Positions 36,147 to 40,728 of a stretch of DNA of 40,728 bases are shown here, piece by piece. Below the pieces are notes generated by a model. That model saw nothing but the letters and a program-made list of their open reading frames with translations, was not told where the DNA came from and made no database searches. Each line of letters starts with the position of its first letter. The first letter of the stretch is position 1. The stretch is taken from assembly GCA_013002065.1 (NCBI GenBank), contig JABDKT010000020.1:1-40728 (forward strand). Reading direction: 5' to 3'. The position numbers and the translations under genes are program-made. Origin of the DNA: Flavobacteriaceae bacterium (GTDB lineage: Bacteria; Bacteroidota; Bacteroidia; Flavobacteriales; Flavobacteriaceae).

Positions 36147-36485
36147 ATGAAAAAAGTAGAAGCAATCATTAGGAAATCAAAATTTTCCGCAGTAAAGAAA
36201 GCGCTCCATGAAGTAGGAGTCAATTTCTTTACCTATTGGGATGTTACTGGACAAGGAAACGAAAAAGAAGGACATGTCTATAGAGGTGTTAGTTATAGCA
36301 CTAGCGACATTCAAAGAAGATTCCTTTCGATCGTAGTCAATGATGAATTTGAAGAAATCACCATCAAGACAATTATCGAAGCTGCCAGTACCCACGAAGT
36401 AGGTGATGGAAAAATATTTGTGAGCGAAATAAAAGAAGCTTACAGAATCCGTACCGGCGAAAAAGGAAAAGACACCCTAAACTAA
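36147..36485 (+). CDS. glnK: PII nitrogen-regulatory protein, divergent T-loop
   Basis: PII trimers sense 2-oxoglutarate and ATP/ADP and gate AmtB. 112 residues, the PII length. The core is intact: MKKVEAIIRK start, B-loop VGDGKIFV (85-92) with G86 and K89, C-loop YRIRTGEKG (99-107) with R100 and R102. The T-loop differs from GlnB/GlnK: position 39 is Glu where Gln is the Mg-2-oxoglutarate ligand, R57 replaces the usual Lys58, and the signature is YRGVSY rather than YRGAEY; both tyrosines (45, 50) remain. So sensing or covalent modification may be altered. Adjacent amtB (21 nt downstream) implies the GlnK role. Confidence 0.92.
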   Translation: MKKVEAIIRKSKFSAVKKALHEVGVNFFTYWDVTGQGNEKEGHVYRGVSYSTSDIQRRFLSIVVNDEFEEITIKTIIEAASTHEVGDGKIFVSEIKEAYRIRTGEKGKDTLN

Positions 36486-36506
36486 AAATCAATCAAAAAA
36501 CGAATT

Positions 36507-37772
36507 ATGGAAATTTTTACTGCAAATAATATATGGATGATGTTGTGTACAGCATTGGTGTTTTTTATGCATCTTGGTTTTGGACTGCTAGAAATTGGCC
36601 TTACCCGTCCTAAAAATACCATTAATGTTCTTTTCAAGAATATTTTTATCATCACCGTAGGCTTACTTCTCTACTATATTGTTGGTTTTAATTTAATGTA
36701 TCCCGGAGAATTTAACGGCTTTATTGGCTCAATAGTTCCCGGGATTGCCCCTCCTGAAAACGGGATGACTCCAGATTATGCAGACGGAGGATACACCTGG
36801 TGGACCGATTTTCTATTTCAGGGAATGTTCGCAGCCACTGCTGCCACCATTGTATCTGGAGCTGTAGCGGAACGTATCAAAATTGGCCCCTTTATGATTT
36901 TCACCATTATCTATGTGGGAATTGTATATCCCATAGCCGGTTCATGGCAATGGGGAGGTGGATTTCTTTCCACTCTCGGAAACGAAGTAAATGAAGCAGG
37001 TGAATTAATAAAAGAAGCCGGATTCTACGATTTCGCGGGATCGACACTTGTACACTCGGTTGGCGGCTGGGCTGCCCTAATTGCCGTTTGGTTGCTGGGC
37101 TCAAGAATTGGCAAATTCAAAGACGGAAAACCCCGCGCTATTCCCGGCCACAATATCCCGCTGGCGACGGCAGGAGTTCTCATACTCTGGCTAGGTTGGT
37201 TTGGATTTAACGGAGGTTCGGTACTTTCGGCAGATCCCGAAGCCACTTCACTTACACTTGTCACCACATGTCTTGCAGCAGCATCGGGAGGAGTCGCAGC
37301 TTTTTTAACATCCACGGTACTATACAGAAATCTCGATCTTACCATGTTCCTAAACGGAATCCTAGGAGGCTTGGTCGCCATCACAGCAGGTGCAGATCAA
37401 ATGAATCCCAATGAGGCCGTCATCATAGGAATTATTGGTGGGATTATTATTGTTTTGGGTGTCGCACTCATCGACAGATTCCTAAAACTGGACGATCCAG
37501 TGGGCGCCATAGCCGTTCATCTAATTTGCGGAATATGGGGAACACTGGCAGTAGGGATATTTGGCGCCAAAGCTGGATGGGAGCAATTTTCTTATCAGCT
37601 TGCAGGTGTAGGATGCTATGCTGCTTTCTGTATCATCACCTCATTTATTATCATTTTTGCCCTAAAGAAGACAGTAGGAATACGTGTTTCGGAAAAAGAA
37701 GAAATGGAAGGACTAGATCTTCACGAGCATGGAATGACTGCTTACCCAGATTTCAGACTTAACGAACATTAA
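36507..37772 (+). CDS. amtB: Ammonium transporter
   Basis: Inner-membrane ammonium channel, 421 residues, with 11 hydrophobic segments expected. Conserved pore features: phenylalanine-gate region FLFQGMFAATAATIVSGAVAER around 103-123, DFAGSTLVHSVGG (175-187) with the structural Asp and pore His183, AVHLICGIWG (336-345) with pore His338, and LGWFGFNGGS (229-238). There is no cleavable signal peptide of the E. coli kind; the first helix starts near residue 9. Last gene of the operon, followed by a strong terminator. PII just upstream is the expected regulator. Confidence 0.97.
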   Translation: MEIFTANNIWMMLCTALVFFMHLGFGLLEIGLTRPKNTINVLFKNIFIITVGLLLYYIVGFNLMYPGEFNGFIGSIVPGIAPPENGMTPDYADGGYTWWTDFLFQGMFAATAATIVSGAVAERIKIGPFMIFTIIYVGIVYPIAGSWQWGGGFLSTLGNEVNEAGELIKEAGFYDFAGSTLVHSVGGWAALIAVWLLGSRIGKFKDGKPRAIPGHNIPLATAGVLILWLGWFGFNGGSVLSADPEATSLTLVTTCLAAASGGVAAFLTSTVLYRNLDLTMFLNGILGGLVAITAGADQMNPNEAVIIGIIGGIIIVLGVALIDRFLKLDDPVGAIAVHLICGIWGTLAVGIFGAKAGWEQFSYQLAGVGCYAAFCIITSFIIIFALKKTVGIRVSEKEEMEGLDLHEHGMTAYPDFRLNEH

Positions 37773-37792
37773 GGGTTGTTTTGTTAATTGCG

Positions 37793-37828
37793 AAACGCCG
37801 TCACGAATATTTTGTGGCGGCGTTTTTT
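37793..37828 (+). terminator. Intrinsic terminator after amtB
   Basis: Stem AACGCCG/CGGCGTT extended by CAC/GTG, loop AATATTTT-type, followed by six T. Strong plus-strand terminator that isolates amtB from the metK promoter. Confidence 0.85.
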
Positions 37829-37853
37829 CGTATTTCAATTATTCCCAAAACAA

Positions 37854-37884
37854 TTTCAAAATGTAACAGATTTATGTACATTTG
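37854..37884 (+). promoter_or_regulatory. metK promoter
   Basis: -33 TTTC (37854-37857; one mismatch to TTTG), 19-nt spacer, -7 TACATTTG (37877-37884; full match). Start near 37891, immediately before the riboswitch, giving a leader of about 110 nt. Confidence 0.6.
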
Positions 37885-37894
37885 TGCGCTGAAT

Positions 37895-37944
37895 GAGGAA
37901 AGATTTGACTGATTGCAACCTCGAAAAAAAATGCTAAAGGCAGT
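37895..37944 (+). promoter_or_regulatory. SAM-II-like riboswitch upstream of metK
   Basis: H-type pseudoknot of the SAM-II fold: P1 GAGG/CCTC (37895-37898 with 37919-37922), enclosing GATTTGAC and GATTGCAA; then an A-rich loop, ATGCTAAAGG and CAGT. The pseudoknot pairs ACTG (37908-37911) with CAGT (37941-37944) and GCA (37915-37917) with TGC (37932-37934). GATTTRAC, TTGCA and GCTAAA are the conserved SAM-II core as I recall it; SAM-V shares a similar core. Upstream of SAM synthetase, it fits end-product control. Confidence 0.8.
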
Positions 37945-37957
37945 GCAAACTACCTTC

Positions 37958-37976
37958 GACGCTCACGTCAAATCTT
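37958..37976 (+). promoter_or_regulatory. Possible expression platform of the metK riboswitch
   Basis: GTCAAATCTT (37967-37976) is perfectly complementary over 10 bp to AAGATTTGAC (37900-37909) in the aptamer. It competes with the aptamer loop and pseudoknot and also with a local GACG-ctca-CGTC hairpin (37958-37969). No U-tract follows, so translation or RNA stability may be the target. Confidence 0.5.
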
Positions 37977-38001
37977 CACAATTTTTAAAGTAGTACCATT
38001 T

Positions 38002-39258
38002 ATGGCGTATTTATTTACTTCAGAAAGTGTTTCTGAAGGACACCCGGATAAAGTAGCAGATCAAATTAGTGATGCTCTTATTGATAATTTTTTGGCTTTC
38101 GATCCACAATCTAAAGTGGCTTGCGAGACCCTCGTTACTACGGGACAGGTTGTGCTTGCCGGTGAAGTAAAATCGAAGGTGTATTTGGATGTTCAGAAAA
38201 TTGCAAGGGATGTGATCAATAAAATAGGTTATACCAAAGGGGAATATCAATTCGATGGAAATTCCTGTGGGGTTTTATCGGCCATACACGAACAAAGCGA
38301 CGATATAAATCGCGGAGTAGATCGAGAAAACGAAGATGAACAAGGCGCCGGTGACCAGGGAATGATGTTTGGTTATGCAACCATAGAAACCGATCACTAT
38401 ATGCCGTTGGCATTGGATTTGTCTCATATTATTTTGAAGGAACTGGCTGCATTGCGACGTGAAAATAATGAAATCGATTACCTAAGACCCGATTCTAAGA
38501 GTCAGGTGACTATAGAATACAATAACGACAACAAACCCATTCGAATCGATGCCATTGTAATTTCTACGCAACACGACGATTTTGATGAAGATGATGATAG
38601 AATGCTCGCAAAAATTAAGAATGACATGATCAACATTCTTATTCCGAGAGTTAAGGCAAAATGTAAGTCGGAGATACAAGATTTATTTAACGATGATATC
38701 AAGTTTCATATCAATCCCACTGGAAAATTCGTAATTGGCGGACCTCACGGAGATACCGGCCTCACCGGCCGAAAAATTATTGTGGATACTTACGGCGGAA
38801 AAGGAGCACACGGTGGTGGCGCCTTTAGCGGCAAAGACCCAAGTAAAGTGGATCGATCTGCAGCCTATGCAACACGACATATAGCCAAGAATTTAGTGGC
38901 CGCCGGATTATGTGATGAAGTATTGGTTCAGGTGAGTTATGCAATTGGAGTGGTAGAACCCATGGGTATTTTTGTAAATACCTACGGAACGTCCAAAGTG
39001 GATTTGACCGACGGAGAAATCGCTAAGAAAGTTTCAGAATTATTTGATATGAGACCTTCGGCCATTGAGAAGAGACTCAAATTGAGGCAACCTATGTATT
39101 CTGAAACAGCTGCCTACGGACATATGGGCAGAACCAATGAAGTGGTAACCAAAACTTTTTATACTCCCGATCACAGAGAGAAGACGTTAGAAGTTGAATT
39201 ATTTACCTGGGAGAAATTGGATTATGTGGATGCCGTGAAGAGCGCTTTCGGACTGTAA
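38002..39258 (+). CDS. metK: S-adenosylmethionine synthetase
   Basis: Makes SAM from methionine and ATP. 418 residues, somewhat longer than E. coli MetK (384). Seen: [17 protein letters not shown] (5-21) with the ATP/substrate His14, [12 protein letters not shown] near 115, [21 protein letters not shown]-region P-loop (two stretches, [13 protein letters not shown] and IIVDTYGG) and [17 protein letters not shown]-type methionine/metal site. A short acidic insert around 195-205 (DDFDEDDD) is present, which adds part of the extra length. Single gene with its own promoter, riboswitch and terminator. Confidence 0.98.
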   Translation: MAYLFTSESVSEGHPDKVADQISDALIDNFLAFDPQSKVACETLVTTGQVVLAGEVKSKVYLDVQKIARDVINKIGYTKGEYQFDGNSCGVLSAIHEQSDDINRGVDRENEDEQGAGDQGMMFGYATIETDHYMPLALDLSHIILKELAALRRENNEIDYLRPDSKSQVTIEYNNDNKPIRIDAIVISTQHDDFDEDDDRMLAKIKNDMINILIPRVKAKCKSEIQDLFNDDIKFHINPTGKFVIGGPHGDTGLTGRKIIVDTYGGKGAHGGGAFSGKDPSKVDRSAAYATRHIAKNLVAAGLCDEVLVQVSYAIGVVEPMGIFVNTYGTSKVDLTDGEIAKKVSELFDMRPSAIEKRLKLRQPMYSETAAYGHMGRTNEVVTKTFYTPDHREKTLEVELFTWEKLDYVDAVKSAFGL

Positions 39259-39280
39259 TTTCAAGCTCGTTCAAAATATA

Positions 39281-39306
39281 AACCCCTCTATTCGAGGGGT
39301 TTTTTT
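39281..39306. terminator. Terminator between metK and the response regulator gene
   Basis: Perfect 8-bp stem AACCCCTC/GAGGGGTT (39281-39288, 39294-39301), loop TATTC, followed by T6 on the plus strand. On the minus strand it is followed by TTATATTTT, so it may also serve the convergent regulator gene, whose stop is at 39305-39307. Confidence 0.85.
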
Positions 39307-39955
39307 ATATCAAATTGTGATTTTTTGCTTTTTGAACAGCCTCAATTTTACTGTGTACCTGAAGCTTCTTATAAATATTTTCGATATGTTTTCGCACCGT
39401 GCTTGGAGAGAGAAAAAGATTATCGGCTATTAAGGTATAACTCAATCCCTTGCTCAATTGTTCCAGCACTTCAACTTCCCGTTTTGACAATGAAATTTCT
39501 TCCTTTTCCTTTTCGTTTTGAATACTCATGGGATTCCGAAGTAATTTCAACGTCTTGAGAGCTATGGATGGATTCATAGCGGCACCACCATTTAAAGTTT
39601 CGATAATACCGTTGTACAACTTTTTGGGGTCTATCTCTTTGAGTAAATACCCATCGGCTCCCGCTTTGATGGCATTAAAGATATTCTCATCGTTGTCGAA
39701 GGCCGTAAGCATGATGATCTTGATTTGCGGATATTTTTGCTTCACCATTTGAGTGGATTCGATACCGTTGAGTACCGGCATTTCAATATCCATTAAGATT
39801 AAATCAAGATTGTGATTCTCTTCTAACTTTGCCAAGAGTTCGCTCCCATTGAGGGATGTGTGCTTTACGGTTATATCCTCAAAGAAAGATAGCTTTTCCT
39901 TAATCGCATGGATAAGGAATGAATTATCATCTACTATGGCAATTTTGATGTTCAT
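39305..39955 (-). CDS. NarL/FixJ-family response regulator
   Basis: Two-component transcription regulator; 216 residues from the ATG at 39955 (MNIKIAIVDDN). An in-frame TTG three codons upstream is less likely. Receiver domain 1-125: acidic D9/D10, phospho-acceptor D56 in LILMDIEMP, T in MLTAFD, K in YLLKEID. LuxR-type helix-turn-helix about 150-212 with LSKREVEVLEQLSKGLS and SPSTVRKHIENIYKKL. No histidine kinase gene is in the window; the gene behind it in the transcript direction is the convergent metK. Target genes are unknown. Confidence 0.93.
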   Translation of the reverse strand: MNIKIAIVDDNSFLIHAIKEKLSFFEDITVKHTSLNGSELLAKLEENHNLDLILMDIEMPVLNGIESTQMVKQKYPQIKIIMLTAFDNDENIFNAIKAGADGYLLKEIDPKKLYNGIIETLNGGAAMNPSIALKTLKLLRNPMSIQNEKEKEEISLSKREVEVLEQLSKGLSYTLIADNLFLSPSTVRKHIENIYKKLQVHSKIEAVQKAKNHNLI

Positions 39956-40049
39956 AAGTAACAACGTTTATAAAGTTACTTAAAAATAGTAGGTTTCCGA
40001 CATTTGGGAAATAAGGCATCTGCCCTATTTATAGAATGCCTCTAATTTT

Positions 40050-40728
40050 TTATCGAGTTAAAACCTCTCTTCTCAAAGTATTAAAGGCTTGCAACACATT
40101 CTCTATATTCGGGGCTATGTCTCCGTTTGAGGTTTGAAGTCCCATCGAATAGCTGCCTTTGTTTATTCCTCCTTCAAGGCAGTCTCCCGATACGCATTTC
40201 ATCACAATCCATTTATTGTCATAATCAATATAGAAAGTAAGGTCTTTAATCGCCCCCGAAACATTCGCCACAAGACTGTCCCAATGAAGGCGTCCACTTT
40301 TTACACTAAAAACCGTACCGTAGCTGTTGTATTGATTGAAAGCGTTATTGATTATAGAAAGTTGAGTTTGTACTTCGGAAGAAACCGGGTTTGGAACACT
40401 TGGAACCGACTTCCCCTGCAAATTTTGCAGCATGGCATTTAACTTCGAAATGGCGATGTCGGTTTCTGGAATAGCGACTCCGTTTCTCTTTATCCCGAAA
40501 GTGTATCGTTTTCTAGGAGATTCTCTATCTCCCGACTCAGTATCGTTGCTTCTTAGGCAATCGGTTGCATCGATACAAAAAATCCCCATACTCTCATTGT
40601 AACGACGAAATTCTACCTCGTCGAAATAACCTTTTAGCACCGAAAATTTATCGGTGAAAATAATTTCCCTTGTGAGCAAATCAACACGAATCGATGAATT
40701 ATAATTATTGTGGAGATTAAGTAGGTTG
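40050..40728 (-). CDS. Unknown protein, 5' end beyond the window
   Basis: Reading frame stays open from the stop at 40050 to the window edge, so the N-terminus is missing; the visible part is about 225 residues. The TTG at 40679 is internal to the frame and probably not the start. Contains NNAFNQYNSYGTVFSVKSG, DNKWIVMKCVSGDC and C-rich spots (CIDATDC, SGDC). No known domain recognised; mostly polar, no membrane segment in the visible part. It precedes the response regulator by about 94 bp and could be in the same transcript, but function is unknown. Confidence 0.75.
   Translation of the reverse strand, partial: NLLNLHNNYNSSIRVDLLTREIIFTDKFSVLKGYFDEVEFRRYNESMGIFCIDATDCLRSNDTESGDRESPRKRYTFGIKRNGVAIPETDIAISKLNAMLQNLQGKSVPSVPNPVSSEVQTQLSIINNAFNQYNSYGTVFSVKSGRLHWDSLVANVSGAIKDLTFYIDYDNKWIVMKCVSGDCLEGGINKGSYSMGLQTSNGDIAPNIENVLQAFNTLRREVLTR

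Noticed and set aside
1-40728. CRISPR arrays, phage, transposons, tRNA or rRNA genes
   Set aside because: None seen; no regularly spaced repeats, integrase or transposase motifs, or tRNA-like cloverleafs with CCA context.

Overview
The window looks like chromosomal DNA from a flavobacterium (Bacteroidota, probably Flavobacteriaceae). Support for this: low G+C; promoters of the TTTG / TAnnTTTG type; almost no Shine-Dalgarno sequences; methionine synthase split into two proteins; and a conserved Bacteroidota-type helical-repeat protein. It is not a mobile or phage region. Nearly every gene belongs to amino-acid biosynthesis or nitrogen assimilation, and I see no tRNA, rRNA, CRISPR array or insertion sequence.

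Layout. (1) 38-5914, minus strand: a SAM-I riboswitch, a structured repeat, then homocysteine methyltransferase (MetH N-terminal part), a serine-racemase-like PLP enzyme, the rest of MetH, and MetF. (2) 5990-10951, minus: a second SAM-I riboswitch, then a cystathionine-gamma-synthase-type enzyme, a stand-alone homoserine dehydrogenase, a ProC-like reductase, an OsmC-like protein and an Rrf2 regulator; a short CysH-type reductase follows with its own promoter and a possible operator. (3) 10989-12530, minus: a 513-residue helical-repeat protein of unknown function, divergent from leu. (4) 12680-16965, plus: leuA-leuC-leuD-leuB. (5) 16973-28475, minus: one very compact operon, ilvD-ilvB-ilvN-ilvC-ilvA-thrA-thrB-thrC, covering aspartate to threonine to isoleucine plus the shared valine/isoleucine steps. 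(6) 28519-34626, minus: gltB-gltD (glutamate synthase) with a possible 42-codon ORF behind it. (7) 35065-37772, plus: outer-membrane porin, an unusual PII protein and AmtB, that is, ammonium uptake. (8) 38002-39258, plus: metK behind a SAM-II-like riboswitch. (9) 39305-40728, minus: a NarL-type response regulator and a truncated unknown gene.

How they work together. AmtB/PII and GltBD bring in and fix ammonium as glutamate, the amino donor for the other pathways. ThrA and the second homoserine dehydrogenase feed threonine/isoleucine and methionine respectively. MetK turns methionine into SAM. SAM probably feeds back on methionine synthesis through two SAM-I riboswitches and on its own synthesis through a riboswitch of a different class.

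The most interesting signals are non-coding. Two unrelated SAM riboswitch classes occur within 33 kb. A perfect 10-bp anti-aptamer pairing lies downstream of the metK element. A structured Bacteroidota-type repeat sits between a SAM-I aptamer and the metH start codon. Palindromes overlap the leuA, ilvD and cysH promoters. Among the proteins, the divergent PII T-loop, the short CysH, the LeuA without its regulatory domain and the PLP enzyme placed between the two MetH parts deserve attention.
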